A stretch of DNA of 64,000 bases from Nordella sp. HKS 07. Its GTDB lineage: Bacteria; Pseudomonadota; Alphaproteobacteria; Rhizobiales; Aestuariivirgaceae. Where the stretch lies: NCBI RefSeq assembly GCF_011046735.1, contig NZ_CP049258.1, positions 6,962,001 through 7,026,000 on the forward strand, written 5' to 3'. The notes under the pieces are model-generated. The model did no database searches and was not told the origin of the DNA. It worked only from the letters and a program-made list of their open reading frames with translations. This document shows positions 1 to 9,098 of the stretch, piece by piece (positions within the stretch are counted from its first letter, which is position 1; each line of letters begins with the position of its first letter). The translations under genes were made by a program, and so were the position numbers.

Positions 1-297
1 GCCCGCCTCGTCACCGCGCTCGCGCAGTCCATCGACATGAGCTGGTTCTACGACTGGGCTGGCGGTCTTATCTGGCTCGCCGTGCCGGCAGATAACGATG
101 CTTGCGTCGAAGCCATTCGGGCCGCCCTCCCCTCAGGCCACGCGACCCTCATCCGTGCCGGCGAAGCCATGCGCGGCCGGATCCCGGTCTTCCAGCCACA
201 AGCGCCGGCGCTCGCCGCCCTGGCGCGGCGCGTCAAGGCTTCCTTCGATCCGATGGGTATCCTCAATCCCGGCCGCTTGCAGCAGGAAACTATTTAG
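1..297 (+). CDS. glcE: Glycolate oxidase FAD-binding subunit GlcE, C-terminal part
   Basis: This is the 3' end of a gene that begins before the window; the reading frame is open from base 1 to the TAG at 295-297, giving 98 residues. GlcE is one of three subunits (GlcD, GlcE, GlcF) of the membrane-associated glycolate oxidase that converts glycolate to glyoxylate. The visible tail has the closing signature of FAD-linked oxidases, FDPMGILNPGRL, preceded by an Ala/Arg-rich helix (ALARRVKASF). The ATG of glcF follows the stop directly (TAGATG), so the two are surely co-transcribed. The assignment rests on the signature plus the glcF neighbour; the FAD-binding domain itself lies outside the window. 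Confidence 0.9.
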   Translation, partial: ARLVTALAQSIDMSWFYDWAGGLIWLAVPADNDACVEAIRAALPSGHATLIRAGEAMRGRIPVFQPQAPALAALARRVKASFDPMGILNPGRLQQETI

Positions 298-1602
298 ATG
301 CAGACCAGTTTCACGGCCGAGCAGCTCAAGGACCCGCATATCGCGACGGCCAACCAGATCCTGCGCAAATGCGTGCATTGCGGCTTCTGCACCGCCACGT
401 GCCCGACTTACGTGCTGCTCGGCGACGAACTCGACAGCCCGCGCGGCCGCATCTATCTGATCAAGAACATGCTGGAACGCGGCGAGGCGGCGACACCCGA
501 GACGGTGAAGCACATCGACCGCTGCCTCTCCTGCCTCTCCTGCATGACCACCTGTCCCTCGGGCGTGCATTACATGCATCTCATCGACGATGCCCGCGTC
601 CATGTGGAGAAGACCTATAAGCGCCCGCTCCGCGAGCGCCTGCTGCGTGATGTCCTGGCTTTCCTGATGCCGCGTCCGGGCCTCTTCAAGACGGCCCTGA
701 TCCTGTCGTCGCTCGTCCGGCCTCTGGCGCCGCTGCTCGACAGGTTGGGCGACAAGCGGCTGTCGTCGCTCCTGGCGCTGGCGCCTGCCCAAACACCACC
801 GCCGGAAATCATCGGCCAGCCCGGCATCTATCCGGCGGAAGGCAAGACGCGCATGCGGGTGGCGCTCCTGCGCGGCTGCGTGCAAAGCGTCATCGATCCC
901 GCCATCAACGCCGCCGCCATCCGCCTTATGAACCGTCAGGGGATCGAGGTGGTGGTCGCTGACGGCGAGTCCTGCTGCGGCTCCCTCACCCATCATATGG
1001 GCAAGGAAGCCGACGCCCGCGCCCGCGCCCGCCGGATGATCGACGCCTGGAGTGCGGCCGGGGTCGAGCGCATCATCATAACGGCATCGGGCTGCGGCAC
1101 GACGATCAAGGACTACGGCCATATGCTCAGGCTCGATCCAGCATATGCGGAGAAAGCGGAGCGGGTCTCAAGCCTGGCCCGCGACATCACCGAATTCCTG
1201 ACCGAGATCGATCTGCCCAAGGTCTCGGCCCCCATGCCCTTGCGCGTCGCCTATCATTCGGCCTGCTCCATGCAGCACGGCCAGAAGATCAGAAACGAGC
1301 CGCGCCGGCTGCTCGAAAATGCCGGCTTCGCGGTGAGCGACGTGCCGGAGGGCCATCTCTGCTGCGGCTCGGCTGGCACCTACAACATCCTGCAGCCCGA
1401 GATCGCAACACGGCTGCGCGATCGCAAGGTCGCCAATATCCGATCGGTCGCACCCGACATCATCGCCACCGGCAATATCGGTTGCATCACCCAGATCGGT
1501 CAGGCTACGGAAATTCCGATTCTGCATACAGTGGAATTGCTCGACTGGGCCCATGGCGGCCACCAACCTGAAATCTTAAAAGAATCATCTAAAGGGCAGT
1601 GA
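298..1602 (+). CDS. glcF: Glycolate oxidase iron-sulfur subunit GlcF
   Basis: A 434-residue protein, normal for GlcF. Two ferredoxin-type 4Fe-4S motifs sit near the N-terminus (CVHCGFCTATCP at about 24-35 and CLSCLSCMTTCP at about 76-87). The C-terminal half carries two cysteine-rich CCG-type blocks (ESCCGS near 226-231 and HLCCGSAG near 353-360), as in the GlpC/GlcF/LutA family. It passes electrons from the flavin subunits to the membrane quinone pool during glycolate oxidation to glyoxylate. It begins at the ATG touching the glcE stop and is followed 3 bp later by malate synthase, so this operon makes glyoxylate and then condenses it with acetyl-CoA. Confidence 0.96.
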   Translation: MQTSFTAEQLKDPHIATANQILRKCVHCGFCTATCPTYVLLGDELDSPRGRIYLIKNMLERGEAATPETVKHIDRCLSCLSCMTTCPSGVHYMHLIDDARVHVEKTYKRPLRERLLRDVLAFLMPRPGLFKTALILSSLVRPLAPLLDRLGDKRLSSLLALAPAQTPPPEIIGQPGIYPAEGKTRMRVALLRGCVQSVIDPAINAAAIRLMNRQGIEVVVADGESCCGSLTHHMGKEADARARARRMIDAWSAAGVERIIITASGCGTTIKDYGHMLRLDPAYAEKAERVSSLARDITEFLTEIDLPKVSAPMPLRVAYHSACSMQHGQKIRNEPRRLLENAGFAVSDVPEGHLCCGSAGTYNILQPEIATRLRDRKVANIRSVAPDIIATGNIGCITQIGQATEIPILHTVELLDWAHGGHQPEILKESSKGQ

Positions 1603-1605
1603 TTA

Positions 1606-3198
1606 ATGGCGAAATTCCCGAAGGGCGTGACCTTCACCGCAAAGACCAAGTCAGGCTATGACAGGGTGCTGACCCCGGAAGCCGTGGCTTTCGTCATGCG
1701 GCTCCACCGCAATTTCGAGGACCGCCGCCGTGCACTGATCAAGGCCAGGGCCGATCGCCAGAAGCTCTTCGACAAAGGCACCCTGCCCGACTTCCTCCCC
1801 GAGACGAAAGCCATCCGCGAGGGCGCCTGGACCGTGGCCCCGATCCCGGCCGACCTTCAGGACCGCCGTGTCGAGATCACCGGCCCGACCGACCGCAAGA
1901 TGGTGATCAACGCGCTCAATGCCGGCGCCAAGGTCTTCATGACCGATTTCGAGGACTCGAATTCTCCGACCTGGGACAACATGATCCAGGGCCAGATCAA
2001 CCTGATGGACCGCTGGTCGGGCAAGCTCGATTACACCGATCCCCAGAGCGGCAAGGCCTACAAGCTCGGCAAGAAGCCGGCCGTCCTTCTCGTGCGCCCG
2101 CGCGGCTGGCACCTTCTCGAAGAGCATATGCTCGTGGATGGCGCTCCGGTTTCCGGCGCTCTCTTCGATTTCGGGCTCTATTTCTTCCACAATGCCAAGA
2201 CCGCGCTCGCCGCCAAATCGGGCCCCTATTTCTACCTGCCCAAAATGGAGAGCCACCGCGAGGCGCGGCTGTGGAACGACGTCTTCATCCAGGCCCAGAG
2301 CGAGCTAGGTCTTCCGCTCGGCACCATCAAGGCGACGGTTCTCATCGAGACCCTGCCGGCCGCCTTCGAGATGGACGAGATCCTCTTCGAACTGCGTGAT
2401 CACATTGTCGGCCTCAATTGCGGCCGCTGGGATTACATCTTCTCCTTCATCAAGACCTTCGCCAGCAACAAGCGCTTCGTGCTGCCGGACCGCGCGCAAG
2501 TGGTCATGTCGAAGGCCTTCCTCGCCAATTACTCGGCGCTTCTCATCCAGACCTGTCACAAACGCCGGGCCTTCGCGATGGGCGGCATGGCGGCGCAAAT
2601 TCCCAACCGCAAGGACGAGGAAGCCAACAGACTGGCCTTCGAGAAGGTCCGCGCCGACAAGGAGCGCGAGGCCAGAAACGGCCATGACGGCACCTGGGTG
2701 GCGCATCCCGATCTCGTGCCGGTGGCGCGCGAGGTGTTCGACGCGCTGATGCCGACGCCGAACCAGCTCTATGCCAAGCGCGAGGACGTGCGGGTCGGCC
2801 AGAAGGACCTACTCGAAGTGCATGAGGGCACCAAGACCGAGGCCGGCTTCCGCGAGAATATCCGCGTTGGCGTGCAATATATCGAGGCCTGGCTCCGGGG
2901 GCGCGGCGCGGTGCCGATCTACAATCTCATGGAGGACGCGGCCACCGCCGAGATTTCGCGCTCGCAGATCTGGCAATGGCTCAAATTCGGCGCCAGGCTT
3001 GAGGGCGGCCAGAAGGTGACGAAGCCCTTCTTCGAGAATTGCCTCAAGGAGGAAATGGCGCGCGTGGCCCAGGAAGTCGGCGCGGATGCCTACAAGAAAG
3101 GCCGTTTCCGCGAGGCGATCGACATCTTCCGCAAGATGTCGACCTCGGCCCAGTTCGAAACCTTCCTCACATTGCCGGCTTACAAGAAAATCGTGTAA
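1606..3198 (+). CDS. aceB: Malate synthase A
   Basis: A 530-residue protein of the malate synthase A (AceB) size class, clearly shorter than the about 720-residue GlcB (form G). It condenses glyoxylate with acetyl-CoA to malate and CoA in the cytoplasm. Family blocks visible in order are the Mg-binding region GAKVFMTDFEDSNSPTW (about 106-122), VLLVRPRGWH (about 162-171), the active-site strand LNCGRWDYIFSFIK (about 270-283) and the AFAMGGMAAQIPNR block (about 323-336). It starts 3 bp after the glcF stop behind an AAAGG ribosome-binding site. Clustering with glycolate oxidase points to use of glycolate/glyoxylate as carbon source. Confidence 0.97.
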   Translation: MAKFPKGVTFTAKTKSGYDRVLTPEAVAFVMRLHRNFEDRRRALIKARADRQKLFDKGTLPDFLPETKAIREGAWTVAPIPADLQDRRVEITGPTDRKMVINALNAGAKVFMTDFEDSNSPTWDNMIQGQINLMDRWSGKLDYTDPQSGKAYKLGKKPAVLLVRPRGWHLLEEHMLVDGAPVSGALFDFGLYFFHNAKTALAAKSGPYFYLPKMESHREARLWNDVFIQAQSELGLPLGTIKATVLIETLPAAFEMDEILFELRDHIVGLNCGRWDYIFSFIKTFASNKRFVLPDRAQVVMSKAFLANYSALLIQTCHKRRAFAMGGMAAQIPNRKDEEANRLAFEKVRADKEREARNGHDGTWVAHPDLVPVAREVFDALMPTPNQLYAKREDVRVGQKDLLEVHEGTKTEAGFRENIRVGVQYIEAWLRGRGAVPIYNLMEDAATAEISRSQIWQWLKFGARLEGGQKVTKPFFENCLKEEMARVAQEVGADAYKKGRFREAIDIFRKMSTSAQFETFLTLPAYKKIV

Positions 3199-3637
3199 AA
3201 TTTACGTGCCATTCTTTCTATATCGGGTGCCGCCTGAGCTGAGTTGAACTGTCGAAGGGCTTGCCGTTCCCGGGGCGAAGCGCCGCGCAGAGTCGATCCA
3301 TCTCGAGGGTCCTGAGAAATCTGCGGCGCGACTCCCGGGTCGCGCTACGGCTTCGGGGGTTCGACACCATCAACCGCTGCAGCCCGTCGCGCGCCCGCGA
3401 CAATGCGCCGTGCATTCGGTGAGTGCGCCGCACGCAGCCTACAGTGCCAAGGACATATTCCACCAGCATCAGGATGGCTTCGACGATCATGGCCTTCACG
3501 CTCATCCGGGAGTTTCCTTTGTGGACAAAGAGAACCGCGCAGTCAGTCCGGATCGGAAAACTCTCCAGATCCTAGCATTATCCAACTCACGGATTGGCCC
3601 ACGATTGCAAGAAAAATGCGCAAGTGAACCGGAATAA
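3199..3637. other. Intergenic region between convergent aceB and glycerate kinase
   Basis: No gene can be supported with confidence in these 439 bases. The minus strand has one weak candidate starting at 3505 (ATG preceded by AAGGAAAC at suitable spacing) whose first 22 residues are hydrophobic and helical, but the remainder (to 3218) is arginine-rich and reads like non-coding DNA. The stretch around 3230-3365 is a low-information mosaic of the sort common between rhizobial genes. No strong terminator hairpin was found for either converging gene. Confidence 0.5.
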
Positions 3638-4861
3638 TCAGTCGATCAGGATCGCCCGGAAGTCGTTGACATTGGTCCGTGTCGGCCCGGTCACGACGAG
3701 ATCGCCGAGCGCGTCAAAAAAGCCATAGGCGTCATTGTTGGCGAGGAAGGCTTTGGCCTCGATCCCCTTGGCTCTGGCTCGCGCCAGGCTGTCGGGCGTC
3801 ACCACGGCGCCGGCATTGTCCTCCGACCCGTCAATGCCGTCGGTGTCGCCGGCTATCGCCGAGATGTTTGCCTTGCCATCGAGGGCGATGGCGAGCGCCA
3901 GGGCGAATTCGGCATTGCGCCCGCCGCGCCCCTTGCCTTTGAGGGTCACCGTGGTTTCCCCGCCCGACAGGATGACCGCCGGGCCCGTGGTGGCTAAGGC
4001 CTGCGCCGCCTGCGCTGACGCCACATCGCGTGCCTCCCCTTCGATCCGGTCGCCGAGATCGATCACCCGGTAGCCGGCATCGCGGGCGAGCTTCGCCGCC
4101 GCGGCCAGCGACTGCGCCGGCGCGGCGATCATTTCCGTCCGCACCTTGGCGAAGCGCGGGTCGCCGGGCTTGGGCGTCTCGGCCGCCGGCGTTTCCAGGA
4201 AGGCCCAAACATGCGCAGGCAGATCGAATTTGTACTTGCGCAGGATCGCCAGCGCCTCTTCGCGTGTCGTTGGATCGGGCACGGTAGGGCCGGAGGCGAC
4301 CACCGCCGGATCGTCTCCAGGGACGTCCGAGATCACAAGCGAGACGATTTGCGCCGGCCAGGCCGCCGCCGCGAGCCGCCCACCCTTGAGCGCCGACAGG
4401 TGCTTGCGCACGCAGTTCATTTCCGAGATCGGCGCGCCGCAGGCGAGCAGCTGACGGTTCACATTCTGCTTGTCTTCGAGCGTCAGCCCCGGGGCGGGTG
4501 CTGCCAGCAAGGCTGAGCCCCCGCCGGAGATGAGGCAGAGGACAAGATCGTCGGCGGTGAGGCCCTTGACCAGCTCGCCCATGCGCAGCGCCGCATCGCG
4601 CCCATTGGCATCCGGCACCGGATGTGAAGCCTCGACGATCTCAATGCTCCGGCATGGCGCGCCGTGGCCATAGCGGGTGATCACGAGCCCCGAGATTGGT
4701 CCTTGCCAATGCTGCTCGACGGCGAGCGCCATGGCGGCGCTGGCCTTGCCGGCGCCGACCACGAGGGTGCGGCCGCTGGGCGGCCTCGGCAGGAAGGGAG
4801 GCACCCTGAGCGCCGGATCGGCGGCAGCGATGGCGGCGGAGAACAAATCTTTCAGGAGCAT
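3638..4861 (-). CDS. Glycerate 2-kinase (MOFRL family)
   Basis: A 407-residue protein of the GckA/TtuD family, which phosphorylates D-glycerate to 2-phosphoglycerate with ATP. The N-terminal DUF4147 half contains VVGAGKASAAMA (about 33-44) and the glycine-rich LCLISGGGSALLAAP (about 108-122). The C-terminal MOFRL half contains AVILSGGETTVTL and RGGRNAEFALA, with SAIAGDTDGIDGSEDNAGA as the terminal metal/nucleotide block. The ATG at 4861 was chosen because it gives the usual family N-terminus; an upstream in-frame TTG at 4927 would add 22 residues unlike the family. It probably links glyoxylate-derived glycerate (tartronate semialdehyde route) to lower glycolysis, matching the glc/aceB genes beside it. 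It diverges from the ELM1 gene across about 79 bp. Confidence 0.93.
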   Translation of the reverse strand: MLLKDLFSAAIAAADPALRVPPFLPRPPSGRTLVVGAGKASAAMALAVEQHWQGPISGLVITRYGHGAPCRSIEIVEASHPVPDANGRDAALRMGELVKGLTADDLVLCLISGGGSALLAAPAPGLTLEDKQNVNRQLLACGAPISEMNCVRKHLSALKGGRLAAAAWPAQIVSLVISDVPGDDPAVVASGPTVPDPTTREEALAILRKYKFDLPAHVWAFLETPAAETPKPGDPRFAKVRTEMIAAPAQSLAAAAKLARDAGYRVIDLGDRIEGEARDVASAQAAQALATTGPAVILSGGETTVTLKGKGRGGRNAEFALALAIALDGKANISAIAGDTDGIDGSEDNAGAVVTPDSLARARAKGIEAKAFLANNDAYGFFDALGDLVVTGPTRTNVNDFRAILID

Positions 4862-4940
4862 GAGGCTGCGCGATGGGAGTTTGTCATCGCTTTGCCAATC
4901 GATTATAGCCGCCAGTCTGTCAACCAATTATGCAGTCCGC

Positions 4941-6023
4941 ATGTCCTCACCCCGCATCTGGCTTCTGACCGGCGCCAAGCAAGGCGACAATGCGCAGGCC
5001 GAGCGCCTCATCGCGGCGTCGGGCCTGCCCTTCGAGCGGCGGCGAATCGTCCTCAAGCCCGGCTACGATCTCGCCAAGCCGCGCATCGAGGCCTCGCTGC
5101 ATCATGTCGATCTCGAAAAATCAGATCCGCTCGCGCCGCCTTGGCCGGATCTCGTTCTGACCATCGGCCGGCGCATGGCCATGGTGGCACTGTGGATCAA
5201 GGCGCAGTCGCAAGACCGCGCCAGGCTGGCCCTGATCGGCACCCCCAAGGGTGACAGCGGCAAAATCGACCTGTTTATCGTTCCCTTTCAGTATCGCGCG
5301 GGCGAAGCGCCGAATATCTTTCGGATCGGCCTGCCGCTGCTCGGCATCGATCCGGCGCGGATCGCTACTGAAGGCGAACGCTGGCGCGAGGTATTCGCTC
5401 CTTTGCCGCGACCACTCACCGTCCTTCTCTGCGGCGGCTCGATTGGCAGCCACAGCTTCGACCCTGAGACGGCGCGCAGCGTCCTCGCCACGATCGACAG
5501 AATGAAGGATGGCGGAAGCCTCCAGATTACGACATCGAGGCGTACTCCGCCCGAAACCGTGGCGGCGATGGAGCGAGCCCTGCCCGCCGGCGCCAAGCTT
5601 TATCGCTGGGACAAGGCCGACGGCGCCAATCCCTATCTCGGCCTGCTCGCGCATGGCGACCGCTTCGTGGTGACGGGAGACAGTATCTCCATGCTGGTCG
5701 AGGTGGCCCGTCTGGGCAAGCCTCTGGCCATCGCGCCCTTGCGGCTGGCGAGCCGGACCGTGTCCCAGACCTTGCGGCAACTGCATCTGCCCGACGAACT
5801 CGCTTATTGGACGGCGGCCAAGGCGCAAGCCATCCATAACCGGCTTCTGGGCGACGACACCTCACGCGATTTCGCGCTGCTGCATGATCTCATGATCGAG
5901 AAAGGCTGGGCGGTGCCTCTGGGCAGGCCATTCTCGCCCCCCAAGGAGCCGCCCGCCGATGACACGGCACTTGCCGCAGCCAGGCTTCGCGCGCTAGTGG
6001 CTCCGCCTCGCGCGACTCCTTAA
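4941..6023 (+). CDS. ELM1-family protein (DUF1022)
   Basis: A 360-residue protein starting at ATG 4941 (upstream in-frame codons back to 4677 overlap the opposite gene and do not look coding). The N-terminus SPRIWLLTGAKQGDNAQ is the family opening; later blocks are PDLVLTIGRRMA, TVLLCGGSIGS, ITTSRRTPPETVAA and the C-terminal RFVVTGDSISMLVEVA. The family is named after plant ELM1, which recruits a dynamin to mitochondria for fission; the bacterial homologues are common in alphaproteobacteria and have a glycosyltransferase-B-like architecture, but their role is not settled. No signal peptide or membrane segment is visible. It is not evidently in an operon with the sulfotransferase downstream. 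Confidence 0.9.
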   Translation: MSSPRIWLLTGAKQGDNAQAERLIAASGLPFERRRIVLKPGYDLAKPRIEASLHHVDLEKSDPLAPPWPDLVLTIGRRMAMVALWIKAQSQDRARLALIGTPKGDSGKIDLFIVPFQYRAGEAPNIFRIGLPLLGIDPARIATEGERWREVFAPLPRPLTVLLCGGSIGSHSFDPETARSVLATIDRMKDGGSLQITTSRRTPPETVAAMERALPAGAKLYRWDKADGANPYLGLLAHGDRFVVTGDSISMLVEVARLGKPLAIAPLRLASRTVSQTLRQLHLPDELAYWTAAKAQAIHNRLLGDDTSRDFALLHDLMIEKGWAVPLGRPFSPPKEPPADDTALAAARLRALVAPPRATP

Positions 6024-6198
6024 GAAGCAAGCGCTAAGGCATTGGATTCAAACGCCTAAAGCTTTGGGCCAAATTGGTCGCGGTGGCCATCGTCAAGAAC
6101 ACGGCAAAGCCTTCATTTTGCCCAGTCTTTTCATTGCCTCGCGAGGGGCGGCGGGCTATATCCCCGCACCTTCCACAACAGCCGGATTCACGCAAGGA

Positions 6199-7137
6199 AT
6201 GTCCATAGGCCACAAAGTCCGTGTTGCGCTGCGTCAGGGACTTTCCCTGGCGAGCACGGTCACCCTGCCCCGCGAGAAGAGCCTCAAGCTGGAGCGCTAT
6301 CTGCGCGGCAAGGAAGAGGCCCGTATGTTGCGGGAATCTGACTTCGTAGTCGTGTCCTTCGGGAAGAGCGGGCGCACCTGGCTGTGCGTGCTCCTGTCGC
6401 GATACTTCCAGCTGCGCTACAAGCTGCCCGCCGACATCCTCCTGCAATATGACAGCCTGCATGCGCTCAATCGCGCCGTGCCGCGGGTCATGTTCTCGCA
6501 CGACAACTATATCGGGGATTATACCGGCACGCGGGACTCGAAGTCGGATTATGCCAACAGCCGGGTCATTCTGCTGGCCCGCCATCCCGCCGACACTGCG
6601 GTGTCGCAGTATTTCCAGTGGAAGTTCCGGATGCGCGACCGCAAGAAGCGTATCAACGACTACCCCGACCCCAAAGACGATATGGCGCTGATCGATTTCG
6701 TGCTGGGCGAAGGGGGCGGCATCCCGAAGATCGTTCGTTTCATGAATCTGTGGGCGGCGGAGTTCGACAAGCTCAAGGCCATACGTGTCGTGCGCTACGA
6801 GACGCTGCGGCGCGACACCGCCAACACACTTGGCAATGTGCTGAAATTTATGAATGAAACGCCGACAAACGAGGAACTCGCCCAATCCGTCGAGTTCGCC
6901 TCCGTCGAGAACATGCGCAAGATGGAGAAGGACACTTTTTTCCGGGGCGTCGGTGAACGCATGACGCCGGGGGACGCCAGCAACCCCGACAGCTACAAGG
7001 TGCGCCGCGCCAAAGTCGGCGGCTACCGCGATTATTTCACCCCCGAGGAGGTCGCCAGGATCGATGAGCTCATCGCGAGGAGCCTCTCGCCCGTCTATGG
7101 CTATGGCGAGGCGCCTCCCGACCCGCGCGTCATATGA
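6199..7137 (+). CDS. Sulfotransferase (PAPS-dependent)
   Basis: A 312-residue protein from the ATG at 6199. The 5'-phosphosulfate loop is visible as VVVSFGKSGRTWL (about 46-58), the 3'-phosphate site as VILLARHPADTAVSQY (about 122-137), and a second 3'-phosphate block RRAKVGGYRDYF near the C-terminus corresponds to the RKGxxGDWKxxF motif of cytosolic-type sulfotransferases. It would transfer sulfate from PAPS to a hydroxyl, here probably on a surface glycan or glycolipid, given the glycan genes that follow. The start is uncertain: AAGGA lies directly against this ATG, too close for normal use, and an ATG further in (residue 44) would cut very near the PAPS loop. An upstream ATG (6064) gives an unconvincing N-terminus. 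Confidence 0.88.
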   Translation: MSIGHKVRVALRQGLSLASTVTLPREKSLKLERYLRGKEEARMLRESDFVVVSFGKSGRTWLCVLLSRYFQLRYKLPADILLQYDSLHALNRAVPRVMFSHDNYIGDYTGTRDSKSDYANSRVILLARHPADTAVSQYFQWKFRMRDRKKRINDYPDPKDDMALIDFVLGEGGGIPKIVRFMNLWAAEFDKLKAIRVVRYETLRRDTANTLGNVLKFMNETPTNEELAQSVEFASVENMRKMEKDTFFRGVGERMTPGDASNPDSYKVRRAKVGGYRDYFTPEEVARIDELIARSLSPVYGYGEAPPDPRVI

Positions 7138-7215
7138 CGCACCCGCATTGAACGGCGCATACCCGCCTGATAGTAGAAGCAAGCCGGCCCAATCCGGCGC
7201 CAGAAGGGCTTAGAC

Positions 7216-8133
7216 ATGAAGAACTGCATCTTCATCCATACCAACGAAAAGCAGATCATTGGGGCGCTCGTCTCGAAATACTCCTTCGAGCGCTTCGCGT
7301 CCAAGAAGGGCGCCTTCGACGTCAAGCTGATCGACACGCGCGACTACCCCTTCTTCCAGGGCTACGAAGGAAAGAAGTACCTGCGGGATGGCCTGCATCG
7401 TGAATGGCGCAATGAGGACCTTCAGTCTTTCACCGTTCTTCGCTTCGCGCCGCCTGAAGTGATGGGCTATCAGGGGCGGTCCGTGGTGGTCGACCCCGAC
7501 GTATTCTGCGTCTCGGACGTGGTCCCCCTGTTCGAGCGTGACATGGGCGGGCACGCCCTCATGGCGCGCCAGCGCAAGGGCGGCTCCAAGGCCAATGACT
7601 TCGCCTCCAGCGTCATGCTGCTCGACAATGCCAGGCTCAAGCATTGGCAGCTCGAGAAGAACTTTGCCGAGATGTTCGAGTTCAAGCGTGACTACATGGA
7701 CTGGATCTCGCTGAAGCTCGAGCCGGAGGGTGCCATCGGTACGCTCGAGCCGACCTGGAACGACTTCGATCGGCTCGAGCGCGACACCCGCCTTATCCAC
7801 AATACCCACCGCAATACCCAGCCCTGGAAGACGGGATTGCCGGTGGATTATCGCCCGCCGCAGAAGGCCGGCTCCCTCAAGCCCGCAAATATCTGGCATC
7901 GCGTCCGCCGCTCCCTATTCGGCGAGTACGCCTTCCTGGGCCAGTACAAGAAGCATCCGGACGCGAATCAGGAGCGGTTGTTCTTCGCGCTCCTGAAGGA
8001 ATGCGTCGAGAAGGGCATCGTCACGCAGGACATGATTAAGGATCAGATGCGCAAGAACCATGTGCGGCATGACGCGTTCGACGTCATTGCCCGCACCCCG
8101 ACGCTTAACGAACGCCCGCTATTTGCGGCATAA
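7216..8133 (+). CDS. Putative GT-A-type glycosyltransferase
   Basis: A 305-residue protein with no signal peptide or membrane segment, starting at an ATG with AAGGG 8 bases upstream. It opens with a strand (KNCIFIHTNEKQIIGA) and a region that fixes a position on a sugar-nucleotide-like fold, then VVVDPDVFCVSDV (about 91-103), which resembles the DxD metal/nucleotide site of GT-A enzymes such as family 8. The ending is hydrophilic and helical. I do not recognise a specific family, so the glycosyltransferase call rests on the DPD motif and the position between a sulfotransferase and sugar-nucleotide genes. A role in building the same surface polysaccharide is inference. Confidence 0.6.
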   Translation: MKNCIFIHTNEKQIIGALVSKYSFERFASKKGAFDVKLIDTRDYPFFQGYEGKKYLRDGLHREWRNEDLQSFTVLRFAPPEVMGYQGRSVVVDPDVFCVSDVVPLFERDMGGHALMARQRKGGSKANDFASSVMLLDNARLKHWQLEKNFAEMFEFKRDYMDWISLKLEPEGAIGTLEPTWNDFDRLERDTRLIHNTHRNTQPWKTGLPVDYRPPQKAGSLKPANIWHRVRRSLFGEYAFLGQYKKHPDANQERLFFALLKECVEKGIVTQDMIKDQMRKNHVRHDAFDVIARTPTLNERPLFAA

Positions 8134-8150
8134 ACATTTGAGGCGACTAA

Positions 8151-9098
8151 ATGAAAATTCTCGTGACCGGCGCCTGCGGCTACAAAGGCACAAGGCTTGT
8201 CCCCCAGCTTCTGGCGAAAGGGTGGTCCGTGGTTGCTGTCGATACCATGTGGTTTGGCAATTTTCTCGAGCCGCACCCTAACCTTGAAGTGATCAAGGGT
8301 GACGTGCGCGATCACTATAGCATTCCCGTCGCGGGCATCGATGCCATCATCCATCTGGCGAGCATAGCCAATGATCCGTGCGGGGATCTGGATCCGAAGC
8401 TGACATGGGAAGTGAGCGCGCTCGCCACGATGAAGCTTGCCGATGAAGCGGCTCGGGCGGGCGTCAAGCAGTTCATCTACGCGTCTTCCGGCAGTGTCTA
8501 CGGCGTCAAGGAAGAAGATCGCGTCACCGAAGATCTGCGCCTTGAACCGATCTCGGAATACAACAAGACGAAGATGTGCGCCGAGCGGATCCTCCTGTCG
8601 TACGCCGACAAGATGGCTGTGCAGATCGTTCGTCCGGCGACCGTATGCGGAGTGTCGCCGCGCATGCGTTTTGACGTCTCTGTTAATATGCTCACGATAC
8701 AGGCCCTTGAACGCAAGCGCATAACCGTATTCGGCGGCGACCAGACACGGCCCAACATCCACATCGACGACATAACCGGCCTCTATGTCTTCCTGGTCGA
8801 GAATCCTCAGATCACCGGCATTTACAATGCCGGATTCGAGAATATCTCCATCATGGACATTGCGCGAACCGTGGTGAAATACGTTCCGGCGGAAATCGTG
8901 GTCACACCGTCGAACGACCCACGCTCTTACCGCCTGAGTTCTGATCGCCTGCTGGCCGCCGGCTTCCGGCCCAAGAAGACCGTAGAGGACGCGATCCGGG
9001 AGATCATCGCCCTGTTCAATGCGGGGAAGCTGCGGGACGCCGACCAGTTCCACAATCTGCGCTGGATGCAGAATACGGTGTTTGCCAATGCAGAGTAA
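8151..9098 (+). CDS. NAD(P)-dependent sugar epimerase/dehydratase (extended SDR)
   Basis: A 315-residue extended short-chain dehydrogenase. The Rossmann loop is GACGYKGTRLV (about 7-17; the usual third-position Thr is Cys). ASSGSVYG (about 110-117) supplies the catalytic Ser, and the Tyr-Lys pair is in YNKTK (about 139-143). The NIHIDD block near 200 and a C-terminal substrate domain are normal for nucleotide-sugar epimerases. GAGG lies 7 bases before the ATG. The stop overlaps the start of the isomerase gene by 11 bases, so the two are coupled. Likely substrate is a nucleotide-activated hexose or heptose of this locus, but epimerisation versus dehydration cannot be read from the sequence. 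Confidence 0.9.
   Translation: MKILVTGACGYKGTRLVPQLLAKGWSVVAVDTMWFGNFLEPHPNLEVIKGDVRDHYSIPVAGIDAIIHLASIANDPCGDLDPKLTWEVSALATMKLADEAARAGVKQFIYASSGSVYGVKEEDRVTEDLRLEPISEYNKTKMCAERILLSYADKMAVQIVRPATVCGVSPRMRFDVSVNMLTIQALERKRITVFGGDQTRPNIHIDDITGLYVFLVENPQITGIYNAGFENISIMDIARTVVKYVPAEIVVTPSNDPRSYRLSSDRLLAAGFRPKKTVEDAIREIIALFNAGKLRDADQFHNLRWMQNTVFANAE

Noticed and set aside
1606-3198. Malate synthase G (GlcB) in the glc operon
   Set aside because: At 530 residues it has the length and motif spacing of form A, not the about 720-residue form G.
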